Positions 1-8,850 of a DNA stretch of 14,058 nt are shown here, in pieces (position 1 is the first letter of the stretch; every line of letters begins with the position of its first letter). A program made the position numbers and the translations under genes. This DNA is from Chromera velia (taxonomy: Eukaryota; Sar; Chromeraceae), in contig JAHBMJ010002947.1 of NCBI GenBank assembly GCA_018398765.1, positions 1 to 14,058 on the forward strand. The letters run 5' to 3'. The notes beneath the pieces were generated by a model, which saw nothing but the letters and a program-made list of their open reading frames with translations, was not told the DNA's origin and did no database searches.

Positions 1-23
1 CCTTCCCCCCCCCCTCTCTGCAG

Positions 24-126
24 AGCTCCTATCCGACAGGGAGGGCAAAGTCCCTGTGGCCACTCTCTTCGGTGTGATGATGAATCCTGCCTTCGCGGCA
101 CTCCATGCAGAGAAGCTCTGCAGCAA
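24..126 (+). other. First visible coding exon of the large gene
   Basis: The exon opens after a C/T-rich tract and CTCTCTGCAG (14-23). In the frame starting at 26 it reads LLSDREGKVPVATLFGVMMN and then PAFAALHAEKLCSK, which looks like folded protein rather than noise. The frame stays open to a TGA at 227. The donor chosen here (CAA|GTCAGC at 127) resembles the firm donor at 3745 and matches the phase of the next exon, whose acceptor is at 388. A donor at 189 or 198 would not match that phase. Confidence 0.45.
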
Positions 127-3100
127 GTCAGCCAGCACGCCTATGCACCAGCCGACAAGACAGACAAGATCTCCAACACAAAACTCACGTGCTTTTTGTC
201 GAGCTGTCTTCCTCAAAATGCTGCACTGACTATTTCTGCCACGAACCCATTTTCTAAAAGTCCAGTTTCAAAAGAAGCAGACTTTCGAGTTCGCTCTTTC
301 TCTGTGATTCATCTCTCTTTATGCAGCCGTTTCTCACCCTTGCGCTTCATCGCTTTGCCCATGTGTCCTTCTTTCTTTTGATCTTCAGGTGTCTGTCTCT
401 CCAACTGGGTCGCCCGTGTTTCGAATCCCCGTTTGAGATTCTCCGCATTGCCCGACGGTCCCTCCTCTTCAGTGAGATGCTCAGTCTGCCTCCCGATGAA
501 GTGGGAAGCCTCAGGGGAGGCACGCATTACTTCAGAGCCTCAGACGCAGACGAACAGAGGGAGGGCGCTCCAAAAAAAGAAAAAGAAAAAACGCAAAAAA
601 AAGAAACCAAAGAAGCAACTGCCCCCTTTCTACCCCCTTCTGCTATATCTGCCCCCCAGATTTCAATATCCATTCCCAAGGACAGAGACCCAAACACACC
701 CCATTCTCCCGCAAGCCCTTCCTCTATGTCCCCAACCGGAGCCAAGGGAGGCCGCCCTTTCTCAATTCCCTCCTCTCCCACGTCTATGCCGTCTCTGAAT
801 CGACGAACAGCCATCGCCACCCGCGCCTCCCAAGCTGCTGTCCGAATCAAAAAGAGGGGCCAAGGGGGTCCACAGGGAGACGGGGCCATGAGTGCCAATC
901 CTCCGATGTCCTCTGTCTTCAGACGCGTCTCTCTGGCAGCCTACATATCTGCGGGTAACAGCGCCGGGGCGGGCGGCATGCCCCCAACGGCGTCTGCCCC
1001 TGCCAGTCCGTCCAGTCCTGCCGCCTCTCTGCCTCCAATTGAATGGAGTTTCGACGCTTCAGACCAGAACAAGCAACAGGGTCGAAGGGACTCCAATGGA
1101 GAGACCCAAGATCGGAAACCGCTGAAGAGGGCGCTCTCCCGAATCACAAAGCGCCAACGAGAGCTCCTGTCCGACTTTGCCCCTGTCGCACGTGCCCGTC
1201 GCATGTCTGTGACGATGGTGCAAGAGAAGACGCAGGAGACACTAGAGGAACAGGCAGAGCTCATGAGAGAGTGCAAACTGCTGACGAGGAAGAGAGACAG
1301 AGGGGACATGAGAGTGGCAACAGGAAGGTTGGTTGAAAGAGGAGACGGGGGAAGGAAAGAAAAGGGAAGAAGGAAAAGAACGTTGTCGTTTTCGTCGAAT
1401 TGTACGCCTCGGAGAAGCAAAACAAGATCGAACATATGATTCACATCAGCGAGGAGTCTCGTTCCTTCCTGCTTTCGGAGAGAGTGTGTGTTTGTGCTCT
1501 TGTACAGCTGCTTGCCTCTTGGGGCAAGGACCACAAAGACAAACAAAAACCAGTCCATACAACAACATGCACCCCCACGGACACACATATACACACACGG
1601 GCCATGTACACGCACATAGACACACAATCAACGGGAAACAGTCGTGCTTTCCCAAAAAGAAACCGACCTGCTTGGCGCTTTCATGAATGCACGACCTTCC
1701 GGAATGCTCTTTCCTTTCTTGCAGGTATGCAATGCAAGCAGCCTTTCGGCTGGCAGAGGCACGGAGAAAGACCAAAAGAATCGAGCAGAGTGGCGGTGGG
1801 GGAGGATCAGTTGGCGTGACTGTGGGANTGACTGAGTGACTGAGTGACTGAGTGACTGAGTGAGTGAGTGAGTGAGTGAGTGAGTGAGAGAATAAGTGAG
1901 TGAGTGACTGAGTGACTGAGTGAGTGACTGAGTGACTGAGTGAGTGAGTGAGTGACTGAGTGAGTGACTGAGTGAGTGAGTGACTGAGTGACTGAGTGAG
2001 TGACTGAGTGACTGAGTGACTGAGTGAGTGAGTGAGTGAGTGAGTGGGGCTCTCGAGTACGCATGCAGGCTCCTAGCTTTGGAGAGGGGGGGAAGGAGGC
2101 AGGAAAGAAAGTACGATTTGATTGATGCGATGTAGTTCTATCGAAAGGGTCGGAGAGAAATTAAGGGAAAGGAATTCGTGGACCTACCAGCCAGGTGTTT
2201 GTCTGTCTTGAGATCGTTTTCATCTTTCGGTTTCCTCTCGTGGCAATCGGAAGGACGCACTTGTTTCGCTCTGTTGGAGTGGTTGTGACAGTGTATACTT
2301 GACATTCGTTTGCTTGTCTGTTTTTGCTCCCTTTCTGCAGGAGGTCGTCCCTGCAGACTTCATCATGTCAATCTCTCAATTTGCAGAAGCGGTGGGTCTC
2401 CCTGCTGTGTTTGAGAGTTTCGATCCACGGTTTTTGCTTTGTACGGTTTCTTTGACTATTCAGGGGAGTTCTTGGCGAACTCACATGTACCCCGATAGGT
2501 TTCTCGTCTCTACTCGGGGTCTTCCTTTTTTCCTTCGGCTTTTCTGCGTTCCAACCCGTCGGCGCAGCTCTCTTGTTTTTGTTAGCATCGTATCGTTACG
2601 TGCTTCTCTTGTTTGAGAACCTGCCTCTGGCCTCTTTTCCCAGCCCTCTCTCTGTGAGTGTACATGTAAGAAGAGTAAATCGATTTTCCTTCTCAACTTC
2701 CCCCGCGGATCATCCTTCAAAGTTCGTCCTGATAGACGCACTCGGTGACCAGTTGTTTGCCTCAATTGATTATCTGGTTATACAAAGAAACTCTGCATTG
2801 GTGTTTTTTTGAATCATGTTCCTGACTGCCCTGCGTGCAGACCTTGCTTCAAAATTCCTACTGGTGGACCGTCTCTCTGCTTGCTTTGTCTCATCTGCAA
2901 AGAGAGTTGGAGACGGAGGAAGAGTTCAAACAACAGCAGCGAGAGAGGGCAAGCGGCCTCTCACAGACGGGACAGCCGAGGGAGTCTGTTTTCACTTCCG
3001 CTCAGCCTCCTCATCTCACACAAGGGGGCGGTATAGGCGTTGGTTCGAACCAAGAAGCCCAAGTGAATGGAAATGGAAATGCAGAGGGAGACCCTCAGTT

Positions 3101-6100
3101 GAACGTGAATTCAAAACAGAACGACGAGATTTTAAACACCGCCCGAACGATACGGGAAGATGCTTTGGACGCATTGGTAGAGAAGGAAGCTCGCGATGCG
3201 GCAGAGAGGTTGGAGGAGGCGGCACCGAACACGGGAGCATCAGAGGAGATCGGTCTTTTGGGTGTGATTGATGATCTGTTTGAGAATTTTGGTCCGAACG
3301 GAGAGCCGTTAGGGAAGCGAAGATATCGTCTGAAGCGTTCTCACGACACGCTCTCCTCATTTCACACATCGTTGTCCTTTTCGTCTTCGTCTGCGTCTGC
3401 AGCTGTGTCTGGTTTGTCGAGAGAAGGAGCAGGAGCAGGAAAGGGGTTTGCATCGGGGGAGAGGGAGGGTATGGCTCTGTTGCAGAGACAGCAGGAGCAG
3501 TCGCTTATGTGGAATTGGAACGGTGTCAGAGGTGCAGATGTGCAACTAGACCCCCTTGCCAATCTAGTCCACGACAGAAAGGGAGTAGGCGACGGTACTG
3601 AAAGCGAGGGGGCAGGGAAGGACTCGGAGGACCTTGACGAGCTTCACATGGAACCCACACTCGAGACCGGCAAGCAAGAGGGTCCTGCGGTTGAGCAAAG
3701 TAGCTCGAAAGAGAAATCAACGGAGGAGGAGGCAGATGTTGAAGGTCAGCTGCATGGTGTGTGTGGGGGGGGGACACCTGCAGGGTCCTGTGGGGTCGAA
3801 GGACGCCGAATATTTTTCTCACTCTTTCATCCTTCCTTCCCTCCTTCTTTTTTCTCCATGTTTGTGTCTGCCTGTACCTGTGTGCAGTCTTCCATGCCTG
3901 CATGTACACTTCTTGCTTGCAGTTTCTGCTCCGATCCCAAATGAAGCCAGCAAGGAGGGGGTGATGGAAGAAGAAAGCTGGAGAGGTCCTCCTAAGTTGA
4001 TTGTTGGAATTGCGGAAGGGGGTGGGGCTTGGGAGGAACGGGATGGGGGTCTGCGTGTGGATGTGTGGGGAGACGGCATTGTGTGTGTGGAGTCTGCAAG
4101 GAGTGTGGAGACAGGAACGGAGACGGGGGGACAAGTGGTTGTGTCCATTCACCAAGAAGGGGAGAGAATCGCCAGCCCAGAAAAAGAAACAAGCAGTAAC
4201 AGACAGAGAGAAGCGCAAAGAGGGGAGAACAGTGGACTGTGCACACCGTCAGAAGCGTCTGTCTCCGCTTCTCCTTCTCGCACTCCCACTCCCACTGCTC
4301 GCTCTCTGAAACCCTCCTCTATCATTGCTGCTGAGCAAGAGGCCCCGCAGGAAAATACGAAAATTCCTGTGGCAGAAGCCCCAGCCTCCCCCGCACTCCT
4401 ACAGCAGTCCATCAGCTCGTGCATGGAAGTTCCTGAGGACACCCAACCTTCAGGGTCTCAGTTACTCATGCAACACAGCGCTGTGCAGACAGCCTCTCTG
4501 TGGCCTCCAGAGGGACAGGAGGACGAGGAGGAGGAGGAAGAAGAGAACAACCAAAGGGGTGACCCCGTCTCTCGTCTGAGACAACCAGCCGGAGGGTCAA
4601 GATTGATCATTAGTCCGGAGCTTTCCGAAGCTTTGCCGTTCTCCCAAAAGAGAAACAACCAGAACAGCCAGCGGATGCTCCAGCAAGATCCGACATGGCA
4701 GGGGAAGAGTACCTCTCTTATTTTCATGAATGTCAGCAGTAGCAGCAGTTGCAGCGGTCTAGAGGAGACTATACGGGGAAAGAAAAACGCCCGTCGCATC
4801 TCTCTGGACACTTCACCCCTCTACATTCCGGAGAGACAGACCGCCGTCGGCCCGCGGATCCCTCGTTCTCTCCTCATGCCGACATCCACCCACAAACCCG
4901 AGGACCAAGAAAGGAACCCAATTGGCCAAAGAGGGTTGGCAGGATCTCTTGGAAGATCTCCCTTCCGAGTTTTGCCTGGAGTCGTTACTCCTGCTTCCAT
5001 CATGCGAGAGGAGGCTGTACACAAGGAGGGGAGGGCAAGGGAAGGGAAGGACCTATTGAGGGAGACAGAGATGCAAGAGGGGAAGGATGCAGAGAAGGAA
5101 GCTGCAGTCAGGGGGGTTCATGGGGGACCTGTAAGGGTGGGGACAGGGGGGGCGACTCTTCTCTTTCCGGGACCAAGAGAGGCCCTGTGGCAAGGCTCCG
5201 CTCCCCAGACCCTCTCAGACCGCCGTGTGCTGCGCCCCCCGATTGTAGGCCTTCCTTTCTGTGCCTCTGCGTTTGTGGAGGCAGCAGAGGATGCGGAGGA
5301 CCTGGTTCTAGAGGCCGACTTAGAGAGAGTGTATATGTGGGAGAACAGCCTGCAGCAGCGCTCATCTGATTTGTATGGCAGGCAGCAGACTTCTGAGAAT
5401 ACCCAACAATTGTCTCCTCATCATGATGATGTTTCGATTGGACTTCGGGAGTACAACTCCATGACCTCTCTGCTGGAGGCCCCGTGCCCGACCGTCTTCT
5501 CAACATCCATGATAGAAGACAGCAGCTTCGTGCAAGAACTGCAGCAGCAGCAACAACAACAAGAGCAACAGTCGCAGTCAAAGGGAGCAACTAAAGCCTC
5601 TCCCGTCAAACAGGGGCAGATGCAGAGAAGCGCTGTGTCCCCTTCCTCCCAGAGAGGGGGTTTGGACTCTTCCTCTTCTTCTTCTTCGGCTGGTATGGTC
5701 TATGAGACGCTGGGCGGGCCCTCATCTAGCGCTGCGGGTATGGACACCCCTTCACTTGCACCCACACCCAGACAACAAGAAATCAATTCAGATACAAAGA
5801 AGCTGAACACACAGAGAGTGACCATTGAAGACCAACACTTGAAGCGCATGGAAACAGGAGAGCACGTCTCTGATGACAGAGGGCAAGGAAATGGAGAGGT
5901 TCCACACACCCCTCTCGACCCTCCTGCCCCCTCTGCTGCTCCAAGTCAACTTCTGAACACACACCACTCCTTTCGCGGACTCCGACACCAGATCCCTGTC
6001 CAAGACCCTCAGTCCTACCTACACCCCCTCCATATTTCCCCAACACTCCCCACTCGCAAACCCCAAACCCCCTCGCAAGCTCCCATGCACACAAGCCTCC

Positions 6101-7869
6101 GTCTCTGCATGCCCCCCCTGAACTCTCGGAGAACCGCCTCAAGCTGCAGAGCCCCAGGCTCCATCCCGGCCTCCCGGCTGACGTCAGCAGTCCCCGGGGG
6201 CAGGCGGCAGCTCGGAGGGGGTGCTTCCACCCCCTCGAGAGATCATTTGGCCTCGGGTGCCTATTTGAACCCCCAAACTGCGGAGGCGACTGCTCGTAAC
6301 CTCCAACGAGCTGTAAGTAGTCCAGGCACGCTGCCTGCAGAACAACCAGCCCATTCCTCAGCAGAGGACCATATCCTTCACGGTTATCCTGCCGGAACAT
6401 TCCCCCCCGATCCCCGAGCTCCCTATCCCCCCGCTCCAGGCAGCTCCTTTCATTTTGACCTGGGGGGGGCGGCTCTCTCACGTGACCACCCTCGCATGCT
6501 CGCCACTTCCTCTTCGCCTTCACGAGGAGCGCAGACAGTCCCCCAGACATTCACAGTCCCCCCCTCCCGCTCTATTGCTTCCCAGGAAGCACACAGGATA
6601 GGCACGGGGTCTACCCGAATGATCGTGAGAACCCCAGCAGGGTTGACCGTGCAGCCGTCTCTCGGGGGAAGAAGCTCCGACCCCGGACACATGCACAGGA
6701 CCAGGATGCCAACCAGGGCGTCCAACCTGACAGGCACCCCCGCCACGCGGCAGGGCACAGGATTCTCTCAACTTGTCAGAAAACCCCGAGTTTTACAGCA
6801 GTCAAGAGGGTGGGGGGACATGTACAGGGGTGAGAGGTTGTCAGATGCTTTCATGTTGTCTCTAGAAGGCGCTGCTCAGGAAGTAGAGGAGCGCCGTCGT
6901 CTTGCAACTGCGGGAATGGGTATGGGATGTTCCTCCTCTGCCTCCTCATCCGACTACCCCACAGAGGGTGTAGCTGCCCGTCCCAACACGTCGGTGGCAT
7001 CCTCACGGCTCTACTGCGCGTCTCGTGGGTCCAGGCCCCGGTCCCAGGGCCTGTCTCCGATCGGGGTGGTTGTGCACAGGGGGGCGTTTAGTAGAGGGGA
7101 GCAGGGAGGGGGTCTATCGGGGCCTTGGCAGACTTCCTTGAATCGCTATGGGGCGAGGAGTGGGGGGAGAAGTGCGTGTGCCCAGAGCAGGAGGGGAAGA
7201 AGGGCTCCTCCAGGAGAAGAGGAGAGGGAGGAAGGTAGTGGGCAAGTGGAGAGGGAAGTTGGAGGAAGAGAGAGAAGAGACCGTCGGGTTAGTGCGAGAT
7301 TCAAGGGTGGCACGAAGGTTTTGGCCTCCAAGAATTCCCGTACTTGTTGGGAGCTGGTGGCAGAAAGACTCCACCAGGGTAAGGGAGCCTACAGAGGCAT
7401 GGACCGTACAGACAGTTCCGATGCTTCTCTAACTCTCGACCTGCCTCTCAGCTCTGGAGGCTCACCCTGGGGGGACCTCAGGCGAGAGGCCAGTAGCAGC
7501 TTTGGAGATAACTGCATGGGACACACCACCAGACCCCCCAAAGGTGGGCAGAAGAAGGCCACAGGGTCAAACGCTGTGAGTGCAGTACAGAGGGACCCAA
7601 ACCTCCGAGGGATTTTCACCTCAGACTCCATCTCCGTGTCTCTGTCGATTCAGCCCACAGAGATATTCGAGACTGCAGATGCACAGCATGCCCCGCCGAA
7701 AGGACACGGAAGTGTGTCACTGTATCCTGATAGTGAGACTGCCAAAAAAGCAGTTATGGAAGAAAACTCACCGAAGAAAACCCTGCCTGTGGGACAGGGA
7801 GCTTCACTGAACAAAGCAAGCAAGTTGGAAGTGCAGTGGGACATGCATCTCCCAACTGCTAATTCATAA
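24..7869 (+). CDS. Large multi-exon gene for a mostly disordered Ser/Pro/Gln-rich protein, 5' end outside the window
   Basis: My best model is join(<24..126, 389..1313, 1379..1485, 1725..1815, 2341..2391, 2841..3744, 3923..7869), ending in TAA at 7867-7869. It keeps one frame for about 2,041 residues. The first exon begins after a TGCAG acceptor, so the true start lies to the left. The early exons give helix-friendly segments such as FVELYASEKQNKIEHMIHIS (1391-1450) and AMQAAFRLAEARRKTKRI (1729-1782), and then QNSYWWTVSLLALSHLQREL (2850-2909), a possible amphipathic or short membrane helix. The rest is low complexity: Lys/Glu-rich near 569-623, Ser/Pro-rich, an acidic run, polyQ and polySer. 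Several RRxS sites suit basophilic kinases. I recognise no catalytic domain or family. A large scaffold or regulatory protein is only a guess. The 3745-3922 junction is firm; 2392-2840 is good; 127-388 and 1314-1378 are weak. Prediction tools could also split this into two genes. Confidence 0.72.
127..388 (+). other. Probable intron 1 of the large gene
   Basis: This 262-bp interval runs from GTCAGC to TTCAG and has a pyrimidine-rich 3' half (about 295-388). A second possible acceptor, TTATGCAG, ends at 326. The choice rests on phase agreement and on the protein-like quality of the two flanking exons. Confidence 0.4.
389..1313 (+). other. Ser/Pro-rich coding exon of the large gene
   Basis: The frame is open from 321 to 1439. 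Coding probably begins after the TTCAG acceptor at 384-388. The first part (about 390-520) is hydrophobic and acidic, with a segment reading FESPFEILRIARRSLLFSEM. A Lys/Glu-rich tract follows (about 569-623), then a long Ser/Pro/Ala-rich stretch. The end is a charged predicted helix (about 1209-1300) containing TMVQEKTQETLEEQAELMRE. Motifs RRVS, RRDS, RALS and RRMS occur between 921 and 1208. The 3' boundary is uncertain. The donor GTGGCA at 1314 is chosen on phase alone. Confidence 0.6.
1314..1378 (+). other. Weak candidate 65-bp intron, or a frame break, in the large gene
   Basis: The reading frame that looks coding changes across this stretch, from the frame of 389-1313 to the frame that reads NVVVFVELYASEKQNKIEHM from 1379. 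A GT-AG interval from GTGGCA to AAAAG would join the two in phase 0. However, it is purine-rich and lacks the pyrimidine tract and TGCAG of the other introns. A sequencing indel or a different exon arrangement is equally possible. Confidence 0.25.
1379..1485 (+). other. Coding exon of the large gene (helical segment)
   Basis: Codons from 1379 read NVVVFVELYASEKQNKIEHM and continue IHISEESRSFLLSER, a clean amphipathic, charged segment. It is interrupted upstream by a TGA at 1334 in the same frame. The donor GTGTGT at 1486 leaves phase 2, which joins the exon at 1725 to give a Val codon followed by YAMQAAF. Confidence 0.55.
1486..1724 (+). other. Intron of the large gene
   Basis: It runs from GTGTGT to CTTTCTTGCAG. 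A CA-rich microsatellite-like stretch (about 1560-1625) lies inside. The 3' end has the C/T-rich TGCAG style seen throughout the gene. The exact donor is ambiguous among three overlapping GT dinucleotides at 1484, 1486 and 1488; 1486 is chosen by phase. Confidence 0.55.
1725..1815 (+). other. Short coding exon of the large gene
   Basis: After the acceptor TTGCAG the frame reads YAMQAAFRLAEARRKTKRI followed by EQS and a Gly run. The first part is a basic helical segment. Phase-0 donors exist at 1810 (GTTGGC), 1816 (GTGACT) and 1822 (GTGGGA). The second is closest to consensus, but the choice is not settled. The frame runs into a stop within the tetranucleotide array just downstream, so a donor must lie before it. 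Confidence 0.5.
1816..2340 (+). other. Intron of the large gene carrying the tetranucleotide array
   Basis: This interval of about 525 bp ends in a textbook pyrimidine tract and TTTCTGCAG at 2340. It contains the 219-bp TGAC/TGAG array and the single ambiguous base at 1828. No coding sequence is seen between the array and the acceptor. Confidence 0.55.
1829..2047 (+). repeat. TGAC/TGAG tetranucleotide array
   Basis: About 219 bp is built almost entirely of 4-bp units that are either TGAC or TGAG. There is one interruption at about 1885-1896 (GAGAATAAG). Every TGAC unit is followed by TGAG, so two TGAC units never sit side by side. This points to growth by 8-bp and 12-bp blocks. The array lies inside an intron and starts directly after an N, so its assembled length may be wrong. 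Confidence 0.97.
2341..2391 (+). other. 51-nt coding exon of the large gene
   Basis: It is bounded by TTTCTGCAG and GCG|GTGGGT, both good splice sites. It is 17 codons long in phase 0 and reads EVVPADFIMSISQFAEA. Its ends match the phase of both neighbours, and the joined protein continues TLLQNSYWW from the exon at 2841. Confidence 0.6.
2392..2840 (+). other. Intron of the large gene (449 bp)
   Basis: It runs from GTGGGT to CTGCGTGCAG. The interior is T-rich on this strand and is less GC-rich than the exons. It contains open frames in several directions, none of which resembles a protein. Confidence 0.65.
2841..3744 (+). other. Coding exon of the large gene: hydrophobic helix then acidic linker
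   Basis: The frame is open from 2835 to 3944. The exon starts with TLLQNSYWWTVSLLALSHLQ, then a charged helix with QRELETEEEFKQQQRER. Asn/Gly-rich and acidic parts follow, including a helical segment near 3128-3220 and the short motif IGLLGVIDDLFENFGPNGEP (about 3249-3308). Ser-rich and Glu/Lys-rich linkers follow to the donor GAAG|GTCAGC. The coding phase after 3744 is 1 and is completed by TT at 3923-3924 to give a Val codon. Confidence 0.8.
3745..3922 (+). other. Intron of the large gene (178 bp)
   Basis: It runs from GTCAGC to CTTGCTTGCAG with a long C/T-rich 3' half. Splicing joins phase 1 to the frame of the last exon exactly, giving ...ADVEVSAPIPNE.... Without splicing the upstream frame stops at 3942-3944. 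Alternative acceptors ending at 3782 and 3886 are present but are less supported by phase. Confidence 0.85.
4519..4545 (+). repeat. Acidic run in the large gene
   Basis: Nine consecutive acidic codons (EDEEEEEEE) come from a GAG/GAA-rich, purine-only stretch. This is a simple coding repeat within the disordered tail. Confidence 0.9.
5542..5571 (+). repeat. CAG/CAA run coding for polyglutamine
   Basis: Seven Gln codons (three CAG, then four CAA) are followed by Glu and two more Gln. They lie in frame in the terminal exon. Mixed CAG and CAA codons limit slippage, so the run may be stable. Confidence 0.95.
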
Positions 7870-8850
7870 GCTGAAAGTTGAGATAATTGACTGCTAAATC
7901 AAATATTTATTCGATGGACCTAATGTCAAAACTGAAGGGTAAGCTAGGCGCTTTAATTGTTTTGACAGTTTTATTCTGCAGTTTATCATAATAACACTGT
8001 CAAGCTTTTTGGTAGACATTTTTATTTCTTTGCTATCCCCTCCTTTGTCCAATCTCCCCTCTCCCTTATATGTATGTTCAATTGTTTATCCGAGTCTACC
8101 TGATTATAAGGTTATTATTTGAATGAATCATATTAAATAAATGATACTAGGAATGTTATTCCTTCACCCTAGCTGAGGATAACAGGCAGCTTTGACCTAG
8201 CTAGGCTTTGATACTGTGATTGTCATGTGATCGTCTTCAAATGTCTTTCTCAATCTAGGTCTCACGGGATAGTTGTGAACGAAAGTAAGAGCTGAAATTC
8301 AAGAACCTAGTCAAGAACAAACTTCAACCCTTTTTTGAGCCAGATATTTTAAATAAAATTTTGGGCTGAGCTAGCAATAGACAATAATAGACACTTGACT
8401 TTTACAAATATTAGATCTAGTATTAGACCTTGTATGATTAAAGTAATGATTTGATCTACTAGGATTTGATTTGACAAGGATTTTACCTAGCCTAGTAACC
8501 TAAGATTTTACTAGGGTTTATTTAAAGTTTTATTCAGAATTTTATCAATCATTTTTGTCTGGTAATACACCTCAGTGGTATAATCTGGTGATCGAACTAG
8601 ATCGAACTATCTAGCGAACTATTTCTCTACTAGCTATATTTATATAATTATTTTTTGTTTTAAAAAAAGCTAGAAAAAAAGTATTTGTAACTGGGGATCC
8701 AGGATTTAAATTAACAGCTATTAACTAACAAAGTTTAACATTCAAAACGAATGTCAATCTTTGAAAGTAATTTTTTTATTATTGATCGAAGTCTAATGTT
8801 AGCTCTAGTATTAACTAGCTTTAATGATGCTCAAGGTGACCGTTTGCGGG
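7870..8850. other. AT-rich, CTAG-rich block with the 3' UTR of the large gene; no gene seen
   Basis: Base composition changes sharply at the stop codon of the upstream gene, from GC-rich exon to strongly AT-rich DNA. There is no long open frame on either strand. By hand I count 19 CTAG tetramers between 7941 and 8819, far above what random sequence would give. The first part must include the 3' UTR and polyadenylation site of the large gene. AATAAA occurs at 8136-8141 and 8352-8357, but I cannot tell which, if either, is used. Most of the block could be an old repeat interrupted by the retroelement to its right. Confidence 0.75.

Larger units (their letters stand above)
3923..7869 (+). other. 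Terminal coding exon: about 1,315-residue disordered tail
   Basis: This is a single uninterrupted frame of almost 4 kb ending in TAA. The composition is dominated by Ser, Pro, Gln, Arg, Gly and Glu. It includes an acidic run (4519-4545), Ser runs (for example 5668-5688) and a Gln run (5542-5571). A RRIS site sits at 4792-4803. A basic, Arg-rich patch lies near 7150-7310. I see no membrane segment, no cysteine pattern and no catalytic motif. Such a length without a stop in GC-rich DNA, with protein-like codon content only in this frame, supports real coding. The function is not recognisable. Confidence 0.8.

Noticed and set aside
941-1627. Minus-strand open frame of 228 codons near the left side
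   Set aside because: The start region is made of CA-repeat translation (Val/Cys/Arg), and it lies opposite coding exons of the plus strand.
1807-2064. Minus-strand open frame with Ser-Leu-Thr-His-Ser repeats
   Set aside because: It is the translation of the TGAC/TGAG array, open only because the 4-bp unit contains no stop on that strand.
5783-6550. Minus-strand open frame of 255 codons opposite the large gene
   Set aside because: It lies inside the 3.9-kb plus-strand exon. Its translation is a Gly/Arg/Ser shadow with no motif, whereas the plus frame is open throughout.
8560-8650. tRNA-like or SINE-like start (ACCTCAGTGGTATAATC followed by a GATCGAACT motif)
   Set aside because: It resembles a pol III A box, but the B-box-like motif is far too close and no cloverleaf can be drawn.
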